From: DASZWJ01 sp963813895
Lineage (GTDB): Bacteria; Pseudomonadota; Gammaproteobacteria; JAURND01
Reading direction: 5' to 3'
Assembly (NCBI GenBank): GCA_963813895.1
Contig: CAWFAS010000005.1
Span: forward strand, 1-64,000
DNA: 64,000 bases
In this document: in pieces, positions 52,172 to 61,025 of the stretch
Position numbering within the stretch: the stretch's first letter is position 1
Layout of the letters: the number at the start of each line of letters is the position of its first letter
The notes under the pieces: generated by a model
What the model was told of the DNA's origin: nothing
What the model saw: only the letters and a program-made list of their open reading frames with translations
The model's database searches: none
Translations under genes and position numbers: made by a program

Positions 52172-52695
52172 GCCGTAACTCCAGATATTGGATGTTTTTG
52201 GGGTTGTAGGTAGGGTTGAATTTTAATATTGCGACAGGTTTGTGCATGGCAAATGGCAACTGCCAGCGCATCTGCAGCGTCGGCGCTGGGTGCTTTGGGT
52301 AAGTTTAATAACAGCTTTACCATATGCTGTACCTGTTCTTTTTGTGCAGCCCCATATCCTACCACAGCCTGCTTGATAGAGCGGGCAGAATATTCGGCTA
52401 TGGTTAGACCTTGGATGGCCATGGCGACAATGGCCGCTCCTCGCGCTTGACCTAATTTTAGGGCGGAATTTGCATTACGCGCCAGAAAGACTTGTTCAAT
52501 GGCAGCTTGCATGGGGTGGTAGAGCTGCACTATTTCACTGACACCTTGAAAAATTTGGCTCAGACAGCCACCTATATCTTGTTTTAAAATTTTCACTACG
52601 CCGCTGGCGACATATAGGTGTCGTTGTCCATCGCTGCGAATAATGCCATAACCGGTAATTCTGGAACCTGGGTCTATGCCTAAAATGGTTTGCAT
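52168..52695 (-). CDS. ruvC: Holliday junction resolvase RuvC
   Basis: This protein has 175 residues from the ATG at 52695 (MQTILGIDPGSRITGYGII); the frame to 53004 is coded by palindromic repeats and is not accepted. Catalytic acids are Asp7 (GIDPGS), Glu in AIEQVFLARN and Asp in APSADAADALAVA. It acts with RuvAB. Confidence 0.97.
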   Translation of the reverse strand: MQTILGIDPGSRITGYGIIRSDGQRHLYVASGVVKILKQDIGGCLSQIFQGVSEIVQLYHPMQAAIEQVFLARNANSALKLGQARGAAIVAMAIQGLTIAEYSARSIKQAVVGYGAAQKEQVQHMVKLLLNLPKAPSADAADALAVAICHAQTCRNIKIQPYLQPQKHPISGVTA

Positions 52696-52741
52696 GGGGG
52701 TTCCTTGAAAATTTTTATAATGTGAGATTCCAGAATGGGCA

Positions 52742-52899
52742 CCACTAGAAGCTGCCCCCTTCCTAACCTTCCCCCGCAAGCGGGGGCAGGGACTTGCTCG
52801 AGCTAGTATGGGATTGGGTGCATAGCTTAACTTATTCTGCCCAACCAGTCCCTGCCCCCGCTTGCGGGGGAAGGTTAGGAAGGGGGCAGCTTCTAGTGG
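52742..52899. repeat. Perfect 53-bp inverted repeat upstream of ruvC
   Basis: Arms 52742-52794 and 52847-52899 are exact complements, separated by 52 bp. Each arm contains an inner CCCCCGCAAGCGGGGG hairpin. The element fills most of the ruvC promoter region. Confidence 0.9.
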
Positions 52900-52918
52900 C
52901 GCTTTATTTGAGTCTTTA

Positions 52919-53080
52919 CTAGGCCCTGTCGTCACTCCCCAAAGTCCGTCGTCCCACGGCTCGTCCGCCGGATCCAGAAAGAGCTTAAAACCTGCGGAGT
53001 GCAAGGAACATTTGCCAAGTCCTCTGGATCCCGCGGACGAGCCGCGGGACGACGGACTTCAGAGTAACGACAGGCCCTAG
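52919..53080. repeat. CTAGGG palindromic repeat, copy 1 (yebC end)
   Basis: This is a 162-bp element with ends CTAGGCCCTGTCGT and ACGACAGGCCCTAG and an inner pair of GTCCGTCGTCCC arms. It is homologous along its length with 55676-55840, including GATCCAGAAAGAGC and AAGGAACATTTGCCAAG. The yebC stop codon (53077-53079) lies inside its end. Confidence 0.85.
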
Positions 53081-53817
53081 CCCAACAATAGCTCTTCCGG
53101 AATATCAGCATTGGAATACACATTCTGCACATCATCCAAGTCTTCCAGCATATCTTGCAGGCGCAACATTTTTTCCGCATTGTCTTTATCCAGTGCAACC
53201 TCTATAGCGGCGATAAATGTCACTTCCGCATTGGCAGGTTCAAGTTTCGCAGCCACCATAGCAGCTTTTACGGCGGCAAATTGCCCAGGTGTAGTGTAAA
53301 CGTCGATACTATGATCATCGTTGGTGACCACATCCTCAGCGCCCGCTTCTAATGCCGCTTCCATAATGCGGTTTTCATCGCTGCCAGGCGCAAAGCTCAA
53401 CATGCCCCGTTCAGTAAATAAATAGGCGACGGAACCTTCAGTGCCTAAATTACCGCCACATTTGCTAAAGGCATGTCGAACTTCAGAAACGGTGCGGTTG
53501 CGGTTGTCTGAAAGACAATCGACGATCACAGCAACCCCACCTGGGCCATAACCTTCATAGCGAATTTCAAACAGTTCATCACTTTCAGCACTTCCGGCCC
53601 CTTTTTTACGTGCACGTTCCACGGTATCTTTCGGCATATTCTGCGCTAGCGCTTTATCTATCGCCAGGCGCAGTCGCGAATTAGCATTGGGATCACCACC
53701 GCCCATGCGTGCAGCTATAGTAATTTCTCGAATTAATTTGGTAAATACTTTACCGCGTTTGCTGTCTTGTGCTTTTTTACGATGTTGTATATTGGCCCAT
53801 TTGCTATGTCCAGCCAT
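53077..53817 (-). CDS. yebC: YebC/TACO1 family protein
   Basis: This 246-residue protein begins MAGHSKWANIQHRKKAQDSKRGKVFTKLIREI, followed by GGGDPNANSRLRLAIDKAL and the RYEGYGPGGVAVIVDCLSDNRNRT core. The family binds DNA or the ribosome and helps translate poly-proline. The last codons and the TAG stop are supplied by the repeat. Placed between aspS and ruvC as in many gammaproteobacteria. Confidence 0.96.
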   Translation of the reverse strand: MAGHSKWANIQHRKKAQDSKRGKVFTKLIREITIAARMGGGDPNANSRLRLAIDKALAQNMPKDTVERARKKGAGSAESDELFEIRYEGYGPGGVAVIVDCLSDNRNRTVSEVRHAFSKCGGNLGTEGSVAYLFTERGMLSFAPGSDENRIMEAALEAGAEDVVTNDDHSIDVYTTPGQFAAVKAAMVAAKLEPANAEVTFIAAIEVALDKDNAEKMLRLQDMLEDLDDVQNVYSNADIPEELLLG

Positions 53818-53827
53818 AGTGTATTCC

Positions 53828-55603
53828 TCAAGGATTCCTCTTTATAACTTGAACGCCCACTTCGCGTAATTGTGCTTCACTTACTGGCGCGGGGGCATGG
53901 GTGAGAGGGCACTGTGCGGTTTGGGTCTTTGGAAATGCGATGACATCGCGGATTGAAGTGCCACCGGTCATTAGCATAACCATCCTATCCAGTCCGAATG
54001 CCACCCCACCATGCGGCGGGCAACCATAGCGGAAAGCGGTCAGCAGGTGGCTGAATTTTTCTTCAGCTTCTTGGTCGCTGATTCCTAAAATACGAAAGAC
54101 GGTGCGCTGCATATCGGCATTGTGGATGCGAATGGAGCCGCCGCCCAGTTCAGTGCCATTGAGCACCAGATCATAAGCGCGTGACAGCGCCGTCCCGGGA
54201 TCTGACGACAGGGCCTCAGGGTCATCACTAGTAGGCGAGGTAAAAGGATGATGCAGTGACTGCCAACGGTGCTCTTTGTCATCCCATTCAAACATAGGGA
54301 AATCCGCCACCCACAGAAAGCGCCAACCCTCTTCCAATAAGCCGCGGTCTTGTCCCAGCTTAACACGCAGCGCCCCTAACGCTTCGGTCACAATTTTGGC
54401 GGTATCCGCTCCAAAAAATAAAATATCACCGGTTTCTGCTTGGGCGCGATCGAGGATTTTTGCCACGACGTCTTCGGGTAAAAATTTTAAAATGGGGGAT
54501 TGCAGTCCACTTATACCGGCATGTATATCGTTTACTTTGATGTAAGCCAATCCCTTGGCGCCATAAACACCTACTAAATGCGTATAGTCATCGATTTCTT
54601 TGCGGGATAGATCAGCGCCCTTAGGTAAGCGTAATACAGTCACTCGGCTTTTGGGATCATTGGCGGGTTGGGAAAAAACTTTGAATTCCACATCGCGTAC
54701 CAAATCAGCAATATCAATCAACTCCAGAGGAATGCGTAAATCCGGTTTATCACTGCCAAAACGGCGCATCGCTTCAGCGTAAGTCATGTGCGGGAAAGTA
54801 TTGGGTAATTCTACTTGCAGTAAATCCATAAACAGACGCCGCATCATACCTTCAATTAAGGTTTGGATGGCCGGCTCGTCTATGAAGGACATTTCCATAT
54901 CTAATTGGGTGAATTCTGGTTGGCGGTCAGCACGCAGATCTTCATCGCGAAAGCAGCGCACTATTTGATAATAACGGTCTAGGCCTGCCACCATTAATAA
55001 CTGTTTAAAAATTTGGGGGGATTGCGGTAGCGCATAAAAGTGACCTAAATGAACGCGGCTCGGCACTAAATAATCACGTGCGCCTTCCGGAGTTGCTTTG
55101 GTAAGCATGGGGGTTTCTATTTCTAAGAAACCATTTTCCTGAAGAAAATTGCGTATACTGTGATTGACCTGGGCGCGAAGGCGCATGCGATCGGACATTT
55201 CGGGTCGGCGCAGATCCAAATAACGATATTGCAAGCGGATTTCCTCACTCACTTCAGCATATTCATCTAGTCGAAAGGGAGGCGGTTCAGCGGTATTGAG
55301 GATATTGATCACATCGGCGATTACTTCCACTCGACCCGTTGGCAATTTTTCATTGACAGTGCCGGCAGGGCGGTGTTGCACAGTGCCACGAATCATCACC
55401 ACATATTCACTGCGTATTCCTTCGGCGATTTTAAAGGAATCAACTTGCTCAGGGTTAAATACCACTTGCACGCGCCCCTCACGATCACGCAGGTCAATGA
55501 AAATTAAACCGCCGTGGTCGCGGCGCCGATGCACCCAGCCATATAATTCTACTGTTTCGTTTATTAATGATTCGGTTATTTGTCCACAATAATGGCTACG
55601 CAT
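53828..55603 (-). CDS. aspS: Aspartyl-tRNA synthetase
   Basis: This 591-residue class II synthetase has an N-terminal OB fold (ETVELYGWVHRRRDHGGLIFIDLRDREG), motif 2 FRDEDLRADRQPEFTQLD and motif 3 GGVAFGLDRMVMLMTG. The bacterial insertion (GAD) domain is present. It charges tRNA-Asp. Full length. Confidence 0.98.
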   Translation of the reverse strand: MRSHYCGQITESLINETVELYGWVHRRRDHGGLIFIDLRDREGRVQVVFNPEQVDSFKIAEGIRSEYVVMIRGTVQHRPAGTVNEKLPTGRVEVIADVINILNTAEPPPFRLDEYAEVSEEIRLQYRYLDLRRPEMSDRMRLRAQVNHSIRNFLQENGFLEIETPMLTKATPEGARDYLVPSRVHLGHFYALPQSPQIFKQLLMVAGLDRYYQIVRCFRDEDLRADRQPEFTQLDMEMSFIDEPAIQTLIEGMMRRLFMDLLQVELPNTFPHMTYAEAMRRFGSDKPDLRIPLELIDIADLVRDVEFKVFSQPANDPKSRVTVLRLPKGADLSRKEIDDYTHLVGVYGAKGLAYIKVNDIHAGISGLQSPILKFLPEDVVAKILDRAQAETGDILFFGADTAKIVTEALGALRVKLGQDRGLLEEGWRFLWVADFPMFEWDDKEHRWQSLHHPFTSPTSDDPEALSSDPGTALSRAYDLVLNGTELGGGSIRIHNADMQRTVFRILGISDQEAEEKFSHLLTAFRYGCPPHGGVAFGLDRMVMLMTGGTSIRDVIAFPKTQTAQCPLTHAPAPVSEAQLREVGVQVIKRNP

Positions 55604-55675
55604 AGTGCTTCTCAGTTTTGTTGGGTTGAGTCAAAATTTTGTCTAGGCAAAATTGTCTTCATTTCTGAATTTTTA

Positions 55676-55840
55676 CTAGAGTTTGTCGTCAAAGCCCTCT
55701 TACGTCGTCCCGCGGCTTGTCCGCGGGATCCAGAAAGAGCCTAAAACCTGCTAGGAGGGTAAGGAACATTTGCCAAGCCCCCTGGATCCCGCGGACAAGC
55801 CGCGGGACGACGGACTTCAGAGTGTGACGACAGGCCCTAG
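55676..55840. repeat. CTAGGG palindromic repeat, copy 2 (SDR end)
   Basis: This is a 165-bp homologue of 52919-53080 in the same orientation. Its right end CAGGCCCTAG (55831-55840) contains the stop codon of the adjacent SDR gene (55837-55839). Confidence 0.85.
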
Positions 55841-56541
55841 TGTTTCGTTTCATTAATCCATGTCTGACATTCTAATAATATTTCTTTTATAGCGGCACTC
55901 GGTGACAGGTTCAATAAATAACTCACTGTTTTTACAATATCGTCCGTGCTGATCATTTGTTCTTTGGGTATAGAGAGATCTCCCGTCATGGGGGTATAAA
56001 CCCAAGCGGGGCAGATGGCTGTAACGTAAATGCCAAAAGTAGCTAACTCTTTGTATAAAGCTTCGTTTAATCCGACAACGCCGTATTTTGAAGCAGCATA
56101 ACCCCCTAAGGTAGCTCGCGCTACTTTGCCCGATCTGGAGGCAATGTTAATAATTCGTCCGGAGCCTTGCTTTTTCATGTAAGGTGTAACTGCATGGATT
56201 AGATTGAAAGTTCCGACCAGATTGGTATTCAGCATGTGTACGAACTCGTCTACTGACAGTTCAGAAGTACCACTTTTAGCAGTACCGGCACTATTCACTA
56301 GTAAATCAAGTTGTGGAAACCGCTTTGCAAAAAGATTTATGGCAGCCTCCACTTTCGCATGATCTGCAACATCTAAAGCGGCATAGGTGTGGTTTGCGCC
56401 GAGTTTGTTTTGTACTGCAGCCAGTGTTTTTTCATTGCGGGCGATTAAGAGTAATTCGTAGCCTGCGGTTGCCAGGTAATTGGCGATAGCTAATCCTATG
56501 CCACTGTTAGCTCCCGTGACGATGGCAGCTTTCTGGTTCAT
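55837..56541 (-). CDS. SDR-family oxidoreductase
   Basis: This 234-residue short-chain dehydrogenase has cofactor loop VTGANSGIGLAIANYL, NNAG equivalent VNSAGTAKSG, Ser in NIASRSGKV and the catalytic YAASKYG. Substrate unknown. It overlaps the FmdB-like gene by 4 bp. Its stop codon sits in the end of a palindromic repeat. Confidence 0.92.
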   Translation of the reverse strand: MNQKAAIVTGANSGIGLAIANYLATAGYELLLIARNEKTLAAVQNKLGANHTYAALDVADHAKVEAAINLFAKRFPQLDLLVNSAGTAKSGTSELSVDEFVHMLNTNLVGTFNLIHAVTPYMKKQGSGRIINIASRSGKVARATLGGYAASKYGVVGLNEALYKELATFGIYVTAICPAWVYTPMTGDLSIPKEQMISTDDIVKTVSYLLNLSPSAAIKEILLECQTWINETKH

Positions 56542-56834
56542 TGGGAATCCTTAGGCGGCTTTTTTTCTTCTGTGGGTTTAGGCGCCTCTGTTTTAGTGTC
56601 GGGTTTTGTTTCAGTTTTTTCTACTGTGCCCTCGGCCGCCGGCGGTTTTTTGGATTCTTTGTAGTCAGTTGCGTACCAGCCACCTCCCTTTAACTGAAAG
56701 CCGGCTGCAGAAACTTTTTTGATTAATGTGGATTTGCCACATTTAGGGCATTCGCTTGGGGGTTGATCGCTGAATTTTTGCAGCACCTCCAATTCATTGC
56801 CACAAGATTGGCACTGATATTCATAAATAGGCAT
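56538..56834 (-). CDS. FmdB-family zinc ribbon protein
   Basis: This protein has 98 residues from the ATG at 56834 (MPIYEYQCQSCG). Two CxxC pairs (CQSC, CPKC) form the zinc ribbon, followed by KKVSAAGFQLKGGGWYATDY and a Pro/Lys/Thr-rich tail. Small regulators of this family are common but poorly known. The frame to 56885 lacks a ribosome site. Confidence 0.9.
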   Translation of the reverse strand: MPIYEYQCQSCGNELEVLQKFSDQPPSECPKCGKSTLIKKVSAAGFQLKGGGWYATDYKESKKPPAAEGTVEKTETKPDTKTEAPKPTEEKKPPKDSQ

Positions 56835-56974
56835 AAACTGCTTTGCTCCGAAATAGACTGCTCGTAAAATGGTTTGTTTCACCAAAGGTGGGGAAAGATT
56901 ATGGTGCGGATTATATAACTATTCAACCTTAATTGTAGGAACCATTCTTATCAAGATTACTTAAGAGATATAAA

Positions 56975-58279
56975 ATGCCCGTCTATGACTATGTATTATT
57001 GATGTTAACTCCCGTATTAATTTTAATTGCTTTGCTGATCCTGTTTTTCTTGTTAAGAAGTCTAAATAGTTGGCGAACGCAGCTGCAGGAACTGCGGAGT
57101 GCGGCAGTGGAGCATACTAAAGTCTTAGAATCCTGGATGGTACGGTTGGATGAACGCGGGCGTCATCATCAAGATATGTCTGATAATGTGGTGCGCCTAT
57201 TGGGTGAGCAGCAACGGGCACAACAGCATGAAAGATCTAAGTTTGACCAGCACCAAATTAATAGTCTAAAAACCTTACAAGAAAGCCTGCTAACTGGCAT
57301 GACGGGTGTGCGCCAGCAAGTCACTGAGGCATTGACTTATCATGGTGAATCATTAAATCAACGCGTAGAGAAACTGACGCAGGCTACGGATCAACGCTTA
57401 CGTGAAATCAGTAATCAGGTTGAAAAAAGGTTGTCTGAAGGTTTTGAGAAAACCACTGCAACTTTTGCTGATGTGGTAAAACGTCTGGCCTTAATAGATG
57501 AGGCACAAAAGAAAATTACCGAACTTTCCACTAGTGTCATAGGGCTGCAGGAAATTTTGGGTGATAAGAAATCACGCGGCGCCTTCGGTGAGGTGCAATT
57601 AATGGGCTTGATCCGTAATCTATTGCCGGAACAGAGTTTTGCCTTTCAGCACACTTTGTCCAATGATAAGCGCGTCGATTGTGTACTGTTTTTACCCGAA
57701 CCCACAGGAAATGTAGTGATCGATGCCAAGTTCCCCTTAGAAAGTTATCGCCTGCTCCATAGCGTTTCTGAACAAGAACGTAAAAGCGCGGAACAGAATT
57801 TCCGTCGCGATATACGCACTCACATTCAACATATCGCCAGCAAGTATATCCTGCCGGGGGAGACGTCGGATGGTGCAATGATGTTTATTCCTGCTGAAGC
57901 TATTTTTGCTGAAATTCATGCACATTATCCAGATTTAGTTGAAATTGCGCAAAAAGCGCGGGTATGGATGGTATCGCCGACCACTATGATGGCAATTTTA
58001 ACGACTGCCAGAGCGGTGTTGAAAGATGCTGCTACTCGAAAGCAGGTGCATATAATTCAAGAGCATTTAGTTATGCTTAACAAAGATTTTCAGCGTTTTC
58101 AAAAGCGTATGAGTAAGTTGGCGGTACATATTAAGCAGGCGCATGAGGATGTGGAAGATGTGCATACTTCATCGAAGAAAATCAGTCAACGTTTTAGTCG
58201 TATAGAAAAAGTTGAGCTTGAGGGGGGAGAGCAAGCGCAATTGATTGAGGAGATTGAAGAGGAGGACTCTGATGAGTAG
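56975..58279 (+). CDS. rmuC: DNA recombination protein RmuC
   Basis: This 434-residue protein has an N-terminal membrane anchor (LMLTPVLILIALLILFFLL), a long coiled coil, then the RmuC nuclease-like domain: GEVQLMGLIRNLLPEQSF, VDCVLFLPEPTGNVVIDAKFPLESY and ILPGETSDGAMMFIPAEAIFAEIH. It limits inversions at short repeats. Reads opposite to its neighbours. Confidence 0.95.
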   Translation: MPVYDYVLLMLTPVLILIALLILFFLLRSLNSWRTQLQELRSAAVEHTKVLESWMVRLDERGRHHQDMSDNVVRLLGEQQRAQQHERSKFDQHQINSLKTLQESLLTGMTGVRQQVTEALTYHGESLNQRVEKLTQATDQRLREISNQVEKRLSEGFEKTTATFADVVKRLALIDEAQKKITELSTSVIGLQEILGDKKSRGAFGEVQLMGLIRNLLPEQSFAFQHTLSNDKRVDCVLFLPEPTGNVVIDAKFPLESYRLLHSVSEQERKSAEQNFRRDIRTHIQHIASKYILPGETSDGAMMFIPAEAIFAEIHAHYPDLVEIAQKARVWMVSPTTMMAILTTARAVLKDAATRKQVHIIQEHLVMLNKDFQRFQKRMSKLAVHIKQAHEDVEDVHTSSKKISQRFSRIEKVELEGGEQAQLIEEIEEEDSDE

Positions 58280-58349
58280 GTGTAGGATTAGAGTTATATC
58301 TCTTTTAAGGTTCTTTTCTGCCGGGGTGTTTGTGGCATAATTTCCCTAT

Positions 58350-58517
58350 TTGGACTCCCTTCTCCCGCTTGCGGGAGAAGGGTCGGGGATGAGGTGTCGA
58401 GAATTAGCATTTTTTATAATTTCATTCCATTTTAGACTTTAACCCATTGTCAGCTGGTGCCAATTCATACACCCTCACCCCCAACCCCTCTCCCGCAAGC
58501 GGGAGAGGGGAGTCCAA
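58350..58517. repeat. Palindromic repeat between rmuC and the DUF2063 gene
   Basis: TTTGGACTCCCTTCTCCCGC.. pairs with the complement ending GGGGAGTCCAAA at 58517; arms of about 48 bp with few mismatches around a 70-bp AT-rich centre. It lies between convergent genes and may also end both transcripts. Confidence 0.8.
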
Positions 58518-58531
58518 AAAGGAGTTACAGC

Positions 58532-59317
58532 CTAAACCTCAAACTCAGAAAAAACACCCTCAGTAATCCACTGTCGTAAAGTTCCTGCCGCGAAATTAAC
58601 TACTGTGTCTTCACCCATCCAATCACATAGACCGGCGCATATTTCAGAAAAAGTCTGACCGGATTCCATTGCATCTAGCATCCATAATTGTTCGGGGTTG
58701 ACGGTGCAGAAATGAGATTGCAAATTAAAACGCCACATAATCCAAGGAAGCGGTTTTTCCTGACGTTCCATAATCGGTGGTTCTGTTTTATTAAATAATG
58801 CTCGCCATAGTTGGGGAGTCGGATAAAAGTAGCTCAACCTTTGCAGTGACGGGTGTACAATTAATTTTAAATCAGCCCAAGCTTCAGGAGGTAACTGCGC
58901 CATTTCAGCAAATGTCAATTGAGGTGCATCTTTGGCGTCAAGCACTTCTCCTAAAGCCCATTCAAACTCCGCCAGCTCAGTAAATATCGGCGTGCTTTCT
59001 AGGTGTGTGGTCAGGAATTTACTGAAATGGCGTCCAAAAAAACGCACCGAGAAATGATTGGAAGGATAACTGTGAATATAATCCCAGCCGAATCTTTCAA
59101 ATAATTCTTCTCCTGCCAATTCTTTCAGCATGGCAAAATTTTTGCCTAAAATTTCTAACAGACGCAAAGAGTAGGCGGAGTAGTAAACCCCAAGACGTTC
59201 TTGAATGAAGTTGGTATCTGGTCCTTCTACATTTTGTTCAATTAACGCTTCTTCTTTATCTAAAATATAATTTTGAAAATGTTCTAATGTTTCACGAAAG
59301 GGATAGGTGCTCATCAT
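58532..59317 (-). CDS. DUF2063 family partner protein (BufC-like)
   Basis: This 261-residue protein starts FRETLEHFQNYILDKEEAL, then ERLGVYYSAYSLRLLEILGKNF and LFERFGWDYIHSYPSNHFSVRFFGRHF, the DUF2063 signature, and ends with a winged-helix-like part. In known bufferin loci this protein partners the DUF692 enzyme and presents the peptide substrate. It overlaps the DUF692 gene by 4 bp. Confidence 0.9.
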   Translation of the reverse strand: MMSTYPFRETLEHFQNYILDKEEALIEQNVEGPDTNFIQERLGVYYSAYSLRLLEILGKNFAMLKELAGEELFERFGWDYIHSYPSNHFSVRFFGRHFSKFLTTHLESTPIFTELAEFEWALGEVLDAKDAPQLTFAEMAQLPPEAWADLKLIVHPSLQRLSYFYPTPQLWRALFNKTEPPIMERQEKPLPWIMWRFNLQSHFCTVNPEQLWMLDAMESGQTFSEICAGLCDWMGEDTVVNFAAGTLRQWITEGVFSEFEV

Positions 59318-60174
59318 GTGACTGCCTCCTTACCTTTTAGTAGCACTGATTCACCCAATGTTTGTTGCGCAATAGTTTTAGCACGTTCCAGCTCTAGCAT
59401 TAGCTCAGGAAGGGCAGGGATGTTGTCATCGCGTTCAAGCAAAGTAGAAACCGGCCCAAAACGACGTAAGGCGGTGGCATACAAAGACCAGACTGGGTCA
59501 ATGATGTCATGGTCATGGGTATCGACAATATGGGTGCCAAGGTTCAAATGGCCGGCTAAATGGAATTGTTGCACTCTTTTGGCTGGGACCCCATTGATAA
59601 AATCTTCCGGGTTAAAGCCGTGATTAAAGGAACTAACATAAATATTATTAACATCGAAGAGCAATAAGCAGTCTGCTTGTTCAGCGATGGCGGTAATAAA
59701 TTCCCACTCGCTCATAGCAGAATGGTTATAAGTAATATAACTGGAAACATTTTCTAATAAAATCTGCCGGCCTAAAAAATCTTGAACCTGGGAAACACGC
59801 TCCACGATATGCTTTATAGCTTCTTCGGTGTAAGGCAACGGCATTAGATCATGTAAGTTGACACCATTAACCCCAGTCCAGCACAAATGATCGGAAATCC
59901 AAAGCGGATTGATATGGTCTGCAAGCTGCCTGACTTGTTTTAGATAATCTTTATCCAGGGGATCAGTGCTGCCTATAGAGAGGGAAACACCGTGCATAAC
60001 GAGCGGATAGTTCTCTGCAACCTGGTTGAGGAAATATAAAGAATTGCCACCAGGGACCAAGTAATCTTCGGTGATCACTTCAAACCAGTCAATGGGCGGT
60101 TTAGTATCTAATATTGTTCGGTAATGTGTAGGTCGCAGGCCTAAACCAAAACCAATGTAGGGCAAATTTTGCAT
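59314..60174 (-). CDS. DUF692 multinuclear iron oxidase (BufB-like, MNIO)
   Basis: This 286-residue TIM-barrel protein has the family metal ligands visible as MHGVSLSIGSTD, WISDHLCWTG, ILLENVSSYI, LLFDVNNIYVSSFNHGFNP, QFHLAGHLNLG and DTHDHDI. These enzymes oxidise cysteine or other residues of small peptides to form heterocycles or related groups. It lies after the precursor gene, separated by an intrinsic terminator. Confidence 0.94.
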   Translation of the reverse strand: MQNLPYIGFGLGLRPTHYRTILDTKPPIDWFEVITEDYLVPGGNSLYFLNQVAENYPLVMHGVSLSIGSTDPLDKDYLKQVRQLADHINPLWISDHLCWTGVNGVNLHDLMPLPYTEEAIKHIVERVSQVQDFLGRQILLENVSSYITYNHSAMSEWEFITAIAEQADCLLLFDVNNIYVSSFNHGFNPEDFINGVPAKRVQQFHLAGHLNLGTHIVDTHDHDIIDPVWSLYATALRRFGPVSTLLERDDNIPALPELMLELERAKTIAQQTLGESVLLKGKEAVT

Positions 60175-60329
60175 AATTTGAAACTTCTAGGTTAAGGTTA
60201 ACTTCAAAGCTTTGGATGGAAAACATAAATTTATCACAAAAATGCTTCTTGAAAAACTACCGCAATTTTTTTACTTGGCCTGTAGGAAGAAGTAGCCGTT
60301 TTGAGTCACTCATATATCCCATAAGAAAC

Positions 60330-60361
60330 AAAAGCCGAGTATCTGTAGATACTCGGCTTTT
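60330..60361. terminator. Bidirectional terminator between precursor and MNIO genes
   Basis: AAAAGCCGAGTATC-TGTA-GATACTCGGCTTTT is a perfect 14-bp stem with A and T runs on both sides. On the minus strand it ends the precursor transcript and lets only some read-through reach the MNIO gene. Confidence 0.9.
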
Positions 60362-60406
60362 GACCAGTCTAGCTTAAGCTAACTGCAACTCAATAAATAG
60401 TATTAA

Positions 60407-60658
60407 TTATTGAGCAACGGTGCCATCGGCTGCTTGTGTGTTGGCATTGTTGTATGCTGCATTCTTTTTATATCTGTGTACAGCTTTGCACTTGTTATAG
60501 CCTTTGCAAGAAGGAGCTGGCTGAGCATAAGCAGCACAATTGTTTGGCAGGTTTTGTGGAGTTGCAGCACCGGATTGTTGGCTGGCACAACCGGTTAAGG
60601 CAAAAGCAACACCGACAGCGGAAGCAAGCATTACACCTGCTTTAGAAATATTACTCAT
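60407..60658 (-). CDS. Putative MNIO precursor peptide with lipobox
   Basis: This 83-residue precursor-like protein has lipoprotein-type signal ASAVGVAFALTGC (lipobox LTGC, Cys24). The mature part has three further Cys in CAAYAQPAPSCKGYNKCKAV (Cys41, 51, 57) and a polar tail. GAGGG lies before the ATG. Canonical BufA peptides have a different Cys spacing and no lipobox, so this would be a divergent precursor for the downstream DUF692/DUF2063 pair. A plain small lipoprotein is the alternative. Confidence 0.7.
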   Translation of the reverse strand: MSNISKAGVMLASAVGVAFALTGCASQQSGAATPQNLPNNCAAYAQPAPSCKGYNKCKAVHRYKKNAAYNNANTQAADGTVAQ

Positions 60659-60923
60659 AATTTAATTCCCTCATTGTTGTTGATAGAAATCCAGTGGATG
60701 AAAATCCAGTTAAGGATCACCAAACAGTTCTATCTGATACTCCTGGAGCAGAGCATGAATTAATTAAAAATGGCTAACTAATAGAATAGCCACTTCTTTA
60801 CCCCTGTTTGGCACCTGCATAATTTAGACTCATCTTAAGTAGAAATGCAAGCCTCAGATGATAAAAATCACAATTTTATTATGATTTTTTGAAAATAAGG
60901 TGTTTATGATCCCTAAACTTGCG

Positions 60924-61000
60924 TTGTCATCCTGAACGAAGTGAAGGATCTCCTTGAAGTGCCACTCTGGTGGAGATCCTTCACTTCGTTCAGGATGACA
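60924..61000. repeat. Palindromic repeat with TGTCATCCTGAACGAAG ends
   Basis: The left arm 60924-60953 and right arm 60972-61000 are near-exact complements (29 bp) around an 18-bp loop. It lies between the precursor gene promoter and the glutamate dehydrogenase stop. Related edges occur at 44.6 and 49.8 kb. Confidence 0.8.
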
Positions 61001-61025
61001 GCTAGCTCAAGATGACAGTGTTAAG

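Noticed and set aside
52696..53004. Long N-terminal extension of RuvC
   Set aside because: It is coded by two palindromic repeats; the family start MQTILGIDPG at 52695 is clear.
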